Source: Acidimicrobiaceae bacterium (GTDB lineage Bacteria; Actinomycetota; Acidimicrobiia; Acidimicrobiales; RAAP-2). From it: DNA of 14,657 bases. Position numbers and translations under genes: made by a program. Location of the stretch: contig PLXU01000093.1 of assembly GCA_003151555.1 (NCBI GenBank), forward strand, positions 228-14,884, written 5' to 3'. Shown piece by piece: positions 1 through 7,488 of this stretch. Positions within the stretch are counted from its first letter, which is position 1, and every line of letters begins with the position of its first letter. The notes under the pieces are model-generated. The model saw only the letters and a program-made list of their open reading frames with translations, did not search any database and had not been told where the DNA came from.

Positions 1-1
1 G

Positions 2-598
2 AGACGTTGTGGCGTTGTTGGCCTCCTGCTGTTGGTGGTCGGTGCACCGCTCTGGATCACGAATGATGGCGTGTCGGCGGCGACGAAGAATGAGGTTCCG
101 ACGTGTTCAATCACGTCGCTGCGCGTTACCCAGGAGGGTGCGAGCGCCGGCATGACCCAGACAGAGCAACTCTTTTGGATCAGGAACGTGAGCGCACACG
201 AATGCTCGTTAAAGGGGTATCCAATGATTTCATTCATCGACTTGGCCGGCAAAAGCCGTTCACCAGCACTGCGCGATCAACCGGGCCCCACCTACACGTT
301 CTACGGCAATGCTCGCGGTCGCGGCGCGCCGTTGGTGGATCTCAAGCCTCTCGGCGGACTGGCGTCGTTCTGGTTGGTGGGTGACGACACCTACCCACCG
401 TCGCACTGCGTGAAGTCGGTCATAACAAGAATTGCGGTGCCCGGAAGTGGAGGATCAACGACTGTCCGAGCGCGCTCAAATGAGCTATTTGATTTCTGCG
501 GCGTGGTGTCGGTCGATCCAATTGTTGCGGGATTGTCAGGCTCGATACCGGCGAGAACACTCGCTGACGTGCCGGGACTCTCGTCACGAGCGACCTGA
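2..598 (+). CDS. Secreted DUF4232-domain protein, 5' end outside window
   Basis: The frame is open to the left edge, so the start codon lies upstream. The first visible residues are two arginines and then a run of Leu/Val/Gly, which looks like the n- and h-regions of a signal peptide. The mature part fits the actinobacterial DUF4232 pattern: an early Cys (PTCSITSLRV), the 'N-S-x-x-x-C-x-L-x-G-Y-P' core (here NVSAHECSLKGYP), a following beta-strand (MISFIDLAG), and two later Cys residues (SHC, DFC). The four Cys could form two disulfides in an exported beta-sandwich. The domain's function is unknown; relatives are secreted or lipoprotein-like. A TTG at position 32 sits inside the hydrophobic segment and is not a believable start. 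The family call is confident from pattern, the role unknown. Confidence 0.75.
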   Translation, partial: RRCGVVGLLLLVVGAPLWITNDGVSAATKNEVPTCSITSLRVTQEGASAGMTQTEQLFWIRNVSAHECSLKGYPMISFIDLAGKSRSPALRDQPGPTYTFYGNARGRGAPLVDLKPLGGLASFWLVGDDTYPPSHCVKSVITRIAVPGSGGSTTVRARSNELFDFCGVVSVDPIVAGLSGSIPARTLADVPGLSSRAT

Positions 599-681
599 AC
601 GATTACGGCTCTCGAAGGCTGCGAACGACGCGGTGGTGAACAAACGCAAGCTAAGACGATTCCGCGTAGAGCCGCAATGTC

Positions 682-703
682 TTACTACGTAATCTGATAC
701 AGT
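682..703 (+). promoter_or_regulatory. Putative padR promoter with palindromic operator
   Basis: An inverted repeat TTAC-TAC-GTAA lies at 682-692, directly before a TANNNT-type -10 candidate, TACAGT, at 698-703. Transcription would begin near 710, giving a short leader that carries the GGAG Shine-Dalgarno at 718-721. PadR repressors often bind dyads in their own promoters, so autoregulation is a reasonable inference. This repeat does not match the ATGT/ACAT half-sites of well-studied PadR proteins, and no convincing -35 is visible. Confidence 0.35.
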
Positions 704-726
704 CATCGCAACGGATCGGAGTCGCA

Positions 727-1044
727 ATGGCGGTAAAGGGATGGCAGCGTGCCCAAGACCCGGCGCTGCTCGTGCTCACCTCGCTCGCCGCTGGCCCGAT
801 GCATGGTTACGCCCTGATCAAGGACATCGAATCCATCGCGCACGTCACCCTCGGCCCCGGAACCCTCTACGGCGTTTTGAACCGGCTGGAAGAGCAGGGA
901 CTCGTGGAGCCCCTGGCGGCCGAAGAACGTCGTCGACCCTACCGGCTGACCGGCGCCGGCGCGGCGGCGCTGCGCGAACGATTGTTGGTCACGTCGAAGG
1001 TCGCCACGGTTGGCTTGCGTCGTCTGGGCACGGCTCACGCGTGA
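727..1044 (+). CDS. PadR-family transcriptional regulator
   Basis: This 105-residue protein is a compact winged helix-turn-helix of the PadR family with almost no C-terminal dimerisation extension, as in the short subfamily. Recognisable signatures are GPMHGYALIKDIE (about residues 23-35), GPGTLYGVLNRLEEQGLVE (about 43-61; recognition helix and turn) and the wing RRPYRLTGAG (about 68-77). ATG 727 follows GGAG at 718-721 with a 5-nt spacer. The stop codon overlaps the GTG start of the next gene (GTGA), so the two are translationally coupled. In this common actinobacterial arrangement the PadR protein represses its own operon and the linked membrane protein. The effector is unknown. Confidence 0.9.
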   Translation: MAVKGWQRAQDPALLVLTSLAAGPMHGYALIKDIESIAHVTLGPGTLYGVLNRLEEQGLVEPLAAEERRRPYRLTGAGAAALRERLLVTSKVATVGLRRLGTAHA

Positions 1045-2033
1045 CGGGCCCCGCCAAGCTCACGCTGCTTTCACTACGCACGTATCCCGCGTGGTGGCAA
1101 GAGCACTACCGCGAAGAGATGGAAGCGTTGATCGACGCTTTGACCAAAGAAGGTCGGTCGTCGCTGCGCATTTCGCTCAATCTCCTCGGGGGATCCCTGC
1201 GGGCACGGATCCTCGGGACGGGCGCTCCGGCGTCGCGCCAACTGTGGTCGCGTCGCACGCAAACGGCGTTGCTCATCGCGACGCTACCTTGGTTCGCCAT
1301 GATTCCCTTGGTCGCCATCTTTTCCGCCAACAGCGGCGAGTACGGCTATTTTCACGGAAGCCAAGGCGCCCGACTACCCCGCGCGGGGGTCTACGCCCAC
1401 AACTTCGAGTCAATTGTCTTCGGCCTCGCCGTCGTGAGTTTCTTCATCGCCGTATTTGGTTGGAGTCGACTGCACGATGGGTTGGCGAAGGGTGAAAAGA
1501 AGGGGTGGCTGCCGCGAGCCTCTCTGGTGGCCGCCATTTTTGGCGCCGGTCTCGTCCTGGTCGCCCTGCCGTACGGCCTCTATACGGCGACGGCAAGGTA
1601 TTGTTTCGGCAACATTGGCACCAGGACGTCCTTTCACTGCGTTATGAAGCCACACGGTCTCACGATCGCGCAGGTACTTGCCTTCACTGGCCTCGCTCTA
1701 CTCGTCGTGGCCTTTGTCCTGGCTCCGTTCGTCATTGCGAGAGCGGTTCGTCGTTGCGACCTGCCCGACATCTCCTTGCGCTCCGGGTCCAGAGTCGCGA
1801 CGGTGTTCTCGACGCTGTTCGCGTTCATGGCCGTCGCGATCTCGGGCTGTGGGGTGGCCGCGGCATTGCAGCCAATTCCACTGAAGGGAATGAGTTATTA
1901 CCTAGAGAGGTCGGCACTGGGCGGCTGGTACATACTGCTCGCCGCGGCGTTCGTGTCCCTGGCTGTCGTGAGCAGCCTCGGTACGTTCTCGGCGCGACGT
2001 TCGTACCGTCGAATGATTGCCCTAGAGGGCTGA
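1041..2033 (+). CDS. PadR-linked polytopic membrane protein
   Basis: GTG 1041 overlaps the padR stop by 4 nt and gives 330 residues. The same frame stays open well upstream, but that part runs inside padR and is low-complexity Arg/Ala-rich shadow. The N-terminal cytoplasmic stretch (LRTYPAWWQEHYREEMEALIDAL, about residues 12-34) is the 'YP-x-W-x-x-x-Y-x-x-E-M' helix found in membrane proteins encoded next to PadR regulators. Hydrophobic segments follow at about 75-95, 120-142, 158-182, 213-240, 258-280 and 297-318, so about six membrane helices. There is no ATPase motif or catalytic signature. The exact function is unknown; the context suggests a repressor-controlled envelope or export function. 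The gene call is firm, the role is not. Confidence 0.8.
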   Translation: MTGPAKLTLLSLRTYPAWWQEHYREEMEALIDALTKEGRSSLRISLNLLGGSLRARILGTGAPASRQLWSRRTQTALLIATLPWFAMIPLVAIFSANSGEYGYFHGSQGARLPRAGVYAHNFESIVFGLAVVSFFIAVFGWSRLHDGLAKGEKKGWLPRASLVAAIFGAGLVLVALPYGLYTATARYCFGNIGTRTSFHCVMKPHGLTIAQVLAFTGLALLVVAFVLAPFVIARAVRRCDLPDISLRSGSRVATVFSTLFAFMAVAISGCGVAAALQPIPLKGMSYYLERSALGGWYILLAAAFVSLAVVSSLGTFSARRSYRRMIALEG

Positions 2034-2168
2034 TCTTTACCCGTCTCGCAAGTTTTCATTTCTACGCCACGGCCCGTTGATTCGAAGGAGCCTGGTCGGG
2101 TTTTTCCGCGACGCAACGGGAGTAGACATGGTCTAGCTGACGAGGCACCACCGCAAGATAGGGAGATC

Positions 2169-2396
2169 ATGAAGAGTTTTCTTAAGCGATGGTGGCAAGT
2201 ACCTCGGGCCCTCCGGATCATTTCCGTGATAGTGATTTTCGCCGTTATCGGCTCGGTCGACAACTACGAGAGTCACCGTCACCATTCCGCGAATGGCCAG
2301 ATCCTCTTTTGCCAGTCGCTGTTCTTTCTCATCGTGCTATTCGTTTTCTTGTATTCCGAAGCGAAGCACGAAGGACGCCTGCGTAACAATCTGTAG
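2169..2396 (+). CDS. Small two-helix membrane protein, unknown function
   Basis: A 75-residue protein starting at ATG 2169, preceded by GGGAG at about 2161-2165. A basic N-terminus (MKSFLKRWWQVPRALR) leads into hydrophobic segments at about residues 17-33 and 45-63, joined by a polar His/Asn/Ser-rich hairpin (NYESHRHHSANGQ). The tail is charged (SEAKHEGRLRNNL). The positive-inside rule favours both ends in the cytoplasm with the His-rich loop outside. I recognise no family. The gene lies 135 bp after the PadR-linked membrane protein on the same strand and may be read through from it, or be independent. The good ribosome-binding site and clean topology support a real gene. Confidence 0.6.
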   Translation: MKSFLKRWWQVPRALRIISVIVIFAVIGSVDNYESHRHHSANGQILFCQSLFFLIVLFVFLYSEAKHEGRLRNNL

Positions 2397-2483
2397 AACT
2401 GCCGGTCTGAAGGCTGCCTTGTCTAAGCGCGAAATACTGACGTTGCGCCAACAGAATTGTCGCCGCGGCGATGAAGCTGCTCG

Positions 2484-4430
2484 TTACGCGCCGCTTACGT
2501 CGCGTCCACCCGACGCCAGCCACGCGTTGTACATCGCCGCGTAAGCTCCGCCCGCCTTGAGTAGTTCGCTCGGTGTACCCATTTCGACGATGCCCCCCTG
2601 GTCGATGACGACGATTCGGTCGGCGCGCTGGGCCGTCGTGAGTCGGTGCGCAATAAGAATGGCGGAACGCCCCTCGAGCAGTCGATCGAGGGCGCGCTCA
2701 ATGACCGTCTCGCTGCGCAGGTCCAGTGAAGACGTCGCTTCGTCCAGGATCAAGACCCGGGGCCGGGCCAGGAATGCGCGGGCCAGGGCGAGGAGTTGGC
2801 GTTCGCCGGCGGCCAGGGTCTGGCCGCGTTCGTGGACCACGGTGTCGAGGCCGTCGGGTAACCGGTCCACCAGGTCGCGCAGGCCCACCACGTCAACGGC
2901 CTCTTCGATCTCTTCGTTGGTGATTTGCGTTCGTCCGAAACTCAAGTTGGTGCGAATCGAGCCGGCGAAGAGGAAAGCCTCTTGGGGGACGACGCCTAAC
3001 TGCGAGCGAAGCGAATGTAGCGTCACGGTGCGGATATCCACGCCGTCGAGCAGCACCCGGCCTTCGGTGGGATCGTAGAAGCGGTTGGCCAGCTTGGCCA
3101 TGGTGGACTTGCCGGCGCCGGTCGGACCCACGAAGGCGACCGACTCGCCGGGCGCGATCTCGAGATTGATGTCGTGCAAGACGAGCTGGCCCGGCACGTA
3201 GCCAAAACTGACGTGCTCGAACGTGATGCGCCCCTCGATGGTGGGCAGCGTCGCGGCGTCCTCGACTTCGTCGACCGTGGGCGGGGTCTCCACCAGTTCG
3301 CGCAGGCGAATAATCGAAGACCGGCCCTGCTGGAGCGCGGTGTACTGCTGGACCAGCAGTTGAATCGGCGAGAAGAAGCGGTTCAGGTACAAGAAGAAGG
3401 CCGCCAGCGCCCCGAGGCTCAATTGGTGGTGCAGGTACATGTGTCCGCCAATGCCGAGCAGGAGGCCCTGGCCGAGGATGCCGATCATGATGGTGGCCGG
3501 CCCGTAGATCGAGTTGACCCGCCCGGTGTACAGGTTGGAGTCGCGGTAGGCCCCCACGACGTGGCGGTGGTTGCGGATATTGCGGCGCTGACGGTTGTTG
3601 GCGGTTACCACGCGAATGCCGTAGAGGGACTCGGAGAGATCGGCCAGCACGTTGGCGATGCGGTCGCGCACCAGCAGGTAGCCGCGCTCCGAGGCGCGGT
3701 GAAACCAGATGGAGATGACGAAGAGCAGCGGCACGATGAGCAGGATCGTCCACGTCGCTAGGGTCACGTTGAGCGAGAAGAGCACGATCGTGATGACGAC
3801 CATCGTGAGTCCCTGCAGGGCGAACGAACTGATGCCGTCTTGGATGAGCTGCTGGAGGTTTTCGACGTCACTGGTCATGCGGCTCATCAGCACGCCCGTC
3901 TTTTCGTCGGTGAAGAAGTCGAGGCTCAGGCGCTGAAAGTGCGTGAAGACGCGGATGCGAAGGTCGTGCATCACCCGTGAGGAGAGCCGTCCGGTCACGT
4001 CGACCTGCATTCGTTGCAAAAAGACGCTGACGAAGGCCGAGGCCAGATAGAGAAGGGCGCAGACCGCGATGATCGTGAGGGAGCGGTGGCCGCCGAGGGG
4101 TTCGCGGGTCCCGCCCATGCCATTGTTGATGGCGAACTCCGTCAACAATGGCCCGACCTGCATCACGAGGCTGATCACAATGACCAGGAGTGAGCCGGAC
4201 GTCACGTAGCCGGGATAGACCCTGAGCAATTTCGGCAGGGTCAGGCGCTCGCGCTCCTTGGCGCTCGGACGCTGCGTGAAGTTGATCGCGGAGGGTGGGT
4301 GGGGCGGTTCCTTGGCGAGCAGCTTGGTCGCCTCGGGCATCAGTTCACTGGGTATGCCGCCGAAGGGCAGTCCGGTGGCCACCCCGCCGCCGAACATTCC
4401 GCCACCGCCGCCCCAGCCGCCCCAGGCCAT
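2484..4430 (-). CDS. Heterodimeric ABC exporter half-transporter, subunit with catalytic Walker B
   Basis: 648 residues in the usual exporter order: transmembrane domain (about 70-360, six helices) and then the nucleotide-binding domain (about 400-640). Visible motifs are Walker A GPTGAGKST (435-443), Q-loop Q483, Walker B ILDE with catalytic Glu564, D-loop SSLD and H-loop H595. The signature is LAAGE (539-543) instead of LSGGQ. The N-terminus is a Gly/Trp/Met-rich stretch (first 16 residues) ahead of a Pro-rich linker, seen in some actinobacterial exporters. ATG 4430 shares one base with the stop of the partner gene (TAATG), so the two are made together. Glu564 pairs with the partner's LSGGQ to form the active ATP site. 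Substrate unknown; lipids or drugs are typical. Confidence 0.93.
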   Translation of the reverse strand: MAWGGWGGGGGMFGGGVATGLPFGGIPSELMPEATKLLAKEPPHPPSAINFTQRPSAKERERLTLPKLLRVYPGYVTSGSLLVIVISLVMQVGPLLTEFAINNGMGGTREPLGGHRSLTIIAVCALLYLASAFVSVFLQRMQVDVTGRLSSRVMHDLRIRVFTHFQRLSLDFFTDEKTGVLMSRMTSDVENLQQLIQDGISSFALQGLTMVVITIVLFSLNVTLATWTILLIVPLLFVISIWFHRASERGYLLVRDRIANVLADLSESLYGIRVVTANNRQRRNIRNHRHVVGAYRDSNLYTGRVNSIYGPATIMIGILGQGLLLGIGGHMYLHHQLSLGALAAFFLYLNRFFSPIQLLVQQYTALQQGRSSIIRLRELVETPPTVDEVEDAATLPTIEGRITFEHVSFGYVPGQLVLHDINLEIAPGESVAFVGPTGAGKSTMAKLANRFYDPTEGRVLLDGVDIRTVTLHSLRSQLGVVPQEAFLFAGSIRTNLSFGRTQITNEEIEEAVDVVGLRDLVDRLPDGLDTVVHERGQTLAAGERQLLALARAFLARPRVLILDEATSSLDLRSETVIERALDRLLEGRSAILIAHRLTTAQRADRIVVIDQGGIVEMGTPSELLKAGGAYAAMYNAWLASGGRDVSGA

Positions 4431-6268
4431 TACGGCGTCTCCGGCTTGGTCTGGGCCAGCACTTGCACGTACAACGCCGACGTGGCGAGCAGCTCGTCGT
4501 GGGTGCCGGTGGCGACCACTCGACCTTCGTCCAGCAAGATCACTCGACTGGCCAAGGCAATGGTCGAGATTCGGTGCGCGATCACGATGGTCGTGCGTTG
4601 TTGCAGCAAACGGCCGAGCGCCTCGTAGATGCCCGCTTCGATGTGCACGTCAATGGAGCTGGTGGCGTCGTCGAGAATGAGGATGGGCGGATTGACCAGT
4701 AACGTGCGCGCAATGGCGATGCGCTGGCGTTGCCCACCCGAGAGGGTGTACCCGCGCTCGCCGACCACGGTGTCGTAACCCTCGGAGAGGTTCACGATGA
4801 ACTCGTCCGCGTTGGCGGCCTTGGCTGCGTTCTGGACTTCCTCCAGGGTCGCGTCGGGACGGCCGTAGGCAATGTTCTCGAAGATCGAGATGGAAAAGAG
4901 GAAGGGCTCGTCAAGCACCACGCCAACGTTGGCGCGTAGCGACGACATGGTGAGGTCGCGGATGTCGTGGCCGTCGATGCAGATCGCCCCGTCGGTGACG
5001 TCGTAAAAGCGCGCGAGCAGTCGCGCGATGGTTGACTTGCCCGACCCGGTGCGCCCCACGATCGCCACCGTTTCACCGGGCGCGATGTGGGCGTCGAAGT
5101 CACCAAGGATCTCGACCCCGTTGTTGTACGCGAAGCCCACGTGGTTAAAGTCAATGCTTCCCTGCACCGTCGACAGGTCGAAGGCACCGGGCCGTTCTAC
5201 GATGTCGGGATTCTCGTCGAGAATCTCGAAGATGCGCTCGGCGCTGGCTCGGGCGCGTTGGCCCATCATGACCAGTTGGCCGAGCATCATGAAGGGCGCC
5301 TGCAGCATCAAGAGATAGAGATTGAACGAGACAATGTCCGCGACGGGGAGGTTGCCCTGCAGCACCATCCACCCGCCGAAGAAGAGCACCAGGGAGAGAC
5401 CTAACTGGGGCAGGTTCTGCACCCAGGGCGACCAGGTGCCGCGTATCTGGGCGTCCTTGATGTAGGCCCAGGCCACGCGTTCGGCGGTGTCGGCCAGCCG
5501 ATTCACCTCGGCCTCTTCTTGGGCGAATGACTTCACGACGCGCACGCCGTTGACGTTTTCGTCCACGATCGTCGCCACGTCGGCCAGGCGGGCCTGGATT
5601 ATCCACGAGATGGGGAACATCACCCGTCGCATCTTGATGCCCACGAAGTAGAGAATGGGCATCACCACCAGGGCAATGCACGCGAGAATCCACGAGATGT
5701 AGAGCATGAAACCGAAGGCCAGGATGCCGCCGAGGCATTGCACGACGATGAGGGGCGCGAAGGTGGAATAGGCCTGAACGCTGCGAATATCGCTGTTGGC
5801 GCGACTGATGAGCTGTCCCGACTGGACCCGATCGTAGAAGCTGAAGGAGAGCCACGTCAGGTGCTCGTAGATCAACGAACGAAGATCGGCTTCGACGTTG
5901 TAGGCCGTATAGAAGAGGTAGCGACGCGACACGATGCCCGACACGCCCGAGATCAGACCGATTACCAAAATGTGCTCCACGTTGGCGTGAAGTGCACTCG
6001 AGTGTTTCACGAGACCCGTAATGGCGCCGCCCAAGACGTTGGGTATCAGCGTCTGGAGAATCAAACTGACGAAGGAGAGGACGATGGCGGTCAGGAACGT
6101 CAGACGGTGCGAGGCAATGACCGGCAGGACCCTTCGCCACCAGGGCAAAGTTTTGTCTCGCAATATTCGTTCGCGCGGACCCTCGTAGCTCGAGCGCACG
6201 CCGCCTAGGGGATTAGCCGAATCATCCTCTCCGCCCGGCGCGGAGCCGGTGGAGAGGGAAAGAGCCAT
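4430..6268 (-). CDS. Heterodimeric ABC exporter half-transporter, subunit with degenerate Walker B
   Basis: 612 residues and first gene of the operon. A cytoplasmic N-terminus is followed by six membrane helices (about 45-335) and a nucleotide-binding domain (about 370-605). Motifs: Walker A GRTGSGKST (405-413), canonical signature LSGGQ (509-513) and H-loop H565. Two catalytic positions are altered: Walker B reads ILDD, with Asp534 where Glu is normal, and the Q-loop reads VVLDEP, with Asp453 where Gln is normal. Together with the partner's LAAGE, these changes fall on one composite ATP site, the pattern known from TM287/288, BmrCD and TmrAB. The ATG at 6268 has TAGAAT six bases upstream and no Shine-Dalgarno, so the transcript is probably leaderless. 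Confidence 0.93.
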   Translation of the reverse strand: MALSLSTGSAPGGEDDSANPLGGVRSSYEGPRERILRDKTLPWWRRVLPVIASHRLTFLTAIVLSFVSLILQTLIPNVLGGAITGLVKHSSALHANVEHILVIGLISGVSGIVSRRYLFYTAYNVEADLRSLIYEHLTWLSFSFYDRVQSGQLISRANSDIRSVQAYSTFAPLIVVQCLGGILAFGFMLYISWILACIALVVMPILYFVGIKMRRVMFPISWIIQARLADVATIVDENVNGVRVVKSFAQEEAEVNRLADTAERVAWAYIKDAQIRGTWSPWVQNLPQLGLSLVLFFGGWMVLQGNLPVADIVSFNLYLLMLQAPFMMLGQLVMMGQRARASAERIFEILDENPDIVERPGAFDLSTVQGSIDFNHVGFAYNNGVEILGDFDAHIAPGETVAIVGRTGSGKSTIARLLARFYDVTDGAICIDGHDIRDLTMSSLRANVGVVLDEPFLFSISIFENIAYGRPDATLEEVQNAAKAANADEFIVNLSEGYDTVVGERGYTLSGGQRQRIAIARTLLVNPPILILDDATSSIDVHIEAGIYEALGRLLQQRTTIVIAHRISTIALASRVILLDEGRVVATGTHDELLATSALYVQVLAQTKPETP

Positions 6269-6274
6269 CAGTGA

Positions 6275-6280
6275 ATTCTA
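6275..6280 (-). promoter_or_regulatory. -10 box (TAGAAT) for the ABC exporter operon, leaderless start
   Basis: On the minus strand TAGAAT is followed by six bases and then the ATG at 6268, so transcription should begin at or next to the start codon. No Shine-Dalgarno is present in the gap. No good -35 hexamer is visible at 16-18 bp. Confidence 0.55.
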
Positions 6281-6347
6281 CCGGGAGCCCTCGATTTACC
6301 TTCCTGGCAACGGTCGCCATCCGCCCCCATCAATGAAGCCGAAGGCG

Positions 6348-6353
6348 TAATGT
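6348..6353 (+). promoter_or_regulatory. -10 box (TAATGT) for upp, leaderless start
   Basis: TAATGT fits TANNNT and lies six bases before the GTG start at 6360. The only purine-rich stretch (gaagg, ending at 6345) is 14 bases from the start, too far to act as a Shine-Dalgarno. The spacing matches the divergent ABC promoter about 70 bp away. Confidence 0.5.
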
Positions 6354-6359
6354 GACCTC

Positions 6360-6995
6360 GTGCACAGACCACTGGTAATCAATCACCCCATCGTTGCGGA
6401 CAAGGTTCGCCAGTTGCGCGACGTCGCGACGTCCAACGCCGACTTTCTGCGCCTGGCCGGTGAAATCTCGCGCTTCGTCGCCTACGAGGCCTTTCGCGAT
6501 ACGCCGGTGACCGCCACGACGGTCGATACACCAGTCACCAAGGGTGCGCCGGCCGTGCGGGTGGAAACCGAATACGTGATAGTGCCCATCCTTCGCGCGG
6601 GCCTGGGCATGTCGCCCGCGGTGCAGGAAGTCTTGCCCCACCACCGCGTCTGTCTGGTGGGACTGCGGCGAAACGAGGAGACCCTGCAGCCCACGGTCTA
6701 CCTCGACGGACTGCCCGACACGCTGGCGGGCGCGCACGTGGTGTTATGTGATCCGATGCTCGCCACTGGTGGTTCGCTGGTCTGCGTCCTCGACATGTTG
6801 GTGGAACGCGGCGCGACGGACATCACCGTGCTCTGTCTCATCGTCGCCCAACCGGGAGTCGATTTCGTGCTCGAACGCCATCCCAACGTCTCGATCGTCG
6901 CCGCGGCGTTGGACGCCGAGCTCAACGACGTGGGCTACATCACCCCCGGTCTGGGCGACGCCGGCGACCGGCTCTTTGGCCCGCCGGTGCGCTGA
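6360..6995 (+). CDS. upp: Uracil phosphoribosyltransferase
   Basis: UPRTase makes UMP and pyrophosphate from uracil and PRPP in the cytosol. The 211 residues match the bacterial family length. Hallmarks are the N-terminal HPIVADKVRQLRD segment (9-21), VPILRAGLGM (75-84), the PRPP loop DPMLATGGS (131-139) and the C-terminal uracil-binding stretch YITPGLGDAGDRLFG (193-207). Start choice: GTG 6360 opens directly onto the conserved N-terminus and has a -10-like box six bases upstream, so a leaderless mRNA is likely. The gene ends at 6995 and the oppositely oriented cytosine deaminase ends at 6996, with no base between them. Its substrate is the product of that deaminase, so the two form consecutive salvage steps. 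Confidence 0.95.
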   Translation: MHRPLVINHPIVADKVRQLRDVATSNADFLRLAGEISRFVAYEAFRDTPVTATTVDTPVTKGAPAVRVETEYVIVPILRAGLGMSPAVQEVLPHHRVCLVGLRRNEETLQPTVYLDGLPDTLAGAHVVLCDPMLATGGSLVCVLDMLVERGATDITVLCLIVAQPGVDFVLERHPNVSIVAAALDAELNDVGYITPGLGDAGDRLFGPPVR

Positions 6996-7466
6996 CTACA
7001 GGCCGATGTCCTCGTTCCACAGTTCGGGGTGCTGGTGAATGAAGGTACCGAGCACTTCGGTGCAACCGGGATCGTCCAAGATAATGATCTCGACACCCAG
7101 TTCGCGTAACCAGTCGTGGCCGCCGTGAAAATTCATGGACTCACCAATGACGACGGCGCCGATATTGAATTGGCGTACCAGGCCCGAGCAGTACCAGCAC
7201 GGTGAGAGGGTCGTGACCATCACGCACTCGGGATAGTCGCGTCGACGACCGGCCTTGCGAAAGGCGTCGGTCTCGGCGTGCACCGAAGCGTCGCCTTCCT
7301 GGACCCGTCGGTTGTGACCGGCACCGAGCAGCGTGGCGTCGCGGGTGAACAACGCGGCACCGATGGGAATGCCACCCTCGCGCAGCCCAATGATCGCTTC
7401 GTCGTAGGCAGTGGACAACATGTGTTGAGCCAGGTGAGTGGGCAGCGGTGTCCTTGAAGAGTGCAT
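6996..7466 (-). CDS. Cytosine deaminase, yeast FCY1 type
   Basis: Zinc-dependent deaminase of the cytidine-deaminase fold, predicted to turn cytosine into uracil. From ATG 7466 it has 156 residues, nearly the length I recall for yeast FCY1 (158). Zinc and catalytic residues are H63-A-E65 and C90-x-x-C93 in TTLSPCWYC. FCY1-like features beyond the catalytic core are EGGIPIGA (30-37), GHN (50-52), NF in GESMNF (108-113) and the C-terminal W150-N-E-D153-I-G, which matches FCY1's W152/D155 region contacting cytosine. These argue for cytosine over guanine or tRNA adenosine. It is unrelated to E. coli CodA, so that symbol is not used. The frame runs further upstream to 7610, but only antisense to the divergent gene; ATG 7421 is a weaker alternative start. 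Confidence 0.88.
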   Translation of the reverse strand: MHSSRTPLPTHLAQHMLSTAYDEAIIGLREGGIPIGAALFTRDATLLGAGHNRRVQEGDASVHAETDAFRKAGRRRDYPECVMVTTLSPCWYCSGLVRQFNIGAVVIGESMNFHGGHDWLRELGVEIIILDDPGCTEVLGTFIHQHPELWNEDIGL

Positions 7467-7472
7467 TCGCTC

Positions 7473-7478
7473 AGTATG
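7473..7478 (-). promoter_or_regulatory. -10 box (CATACT) for the cytosine deaminase
   Basis: On the minus strand CATACT is followed by six bases and then ATG 7466. It lacks the first T of TANNNT, so it is weaker than the others. A GGAG lies 12 bases before the ATG, rather far for a Shine-Dalgarno. The box overlaps the opposite-strand -10 at 7475-7480. Confidence 0.4.
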
Positions 7479-7480
7479 CT
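7475..7480 (+). promoter_or_regulatory. -10 box (TATGCT) for the phosphoribosyltransferase, leaderless start
   Basis: TATGCT lies eight bases before the GTG at 7489, with no Shine-Dalgarno between. A TTGA at 7454-7457 could belong to a -35, but the spacing is imperfect. Four bases are shared with the deaminase -10 on the other strand. Confidence 0.5.
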
Positions 7481-7488
7481 CCAACACC

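Noticed and set aside
741..1040. Upstream extension of the PadR-linked membrane protein
   Set aside because: This part overlaps padR in another frame and gives Arg/Ala-rich sequence. The GTG at 1041 overlapping the padR stop is the natural coupled start.
2455..2475. Palindrome TCGCCGCGGCGA between convergent genes as a terminator
   Set aside because: The 12-bp dyad has no loop-forming spacer and no T-tract, and such GC palindromes are common in GC-rich DNA.
5151..6140. Open frame of 329 codons on the minus strand
   Set aside because: A frame-shifted reading of the ABC exporter gene; Arg/Gly/His-rich and without motifs.
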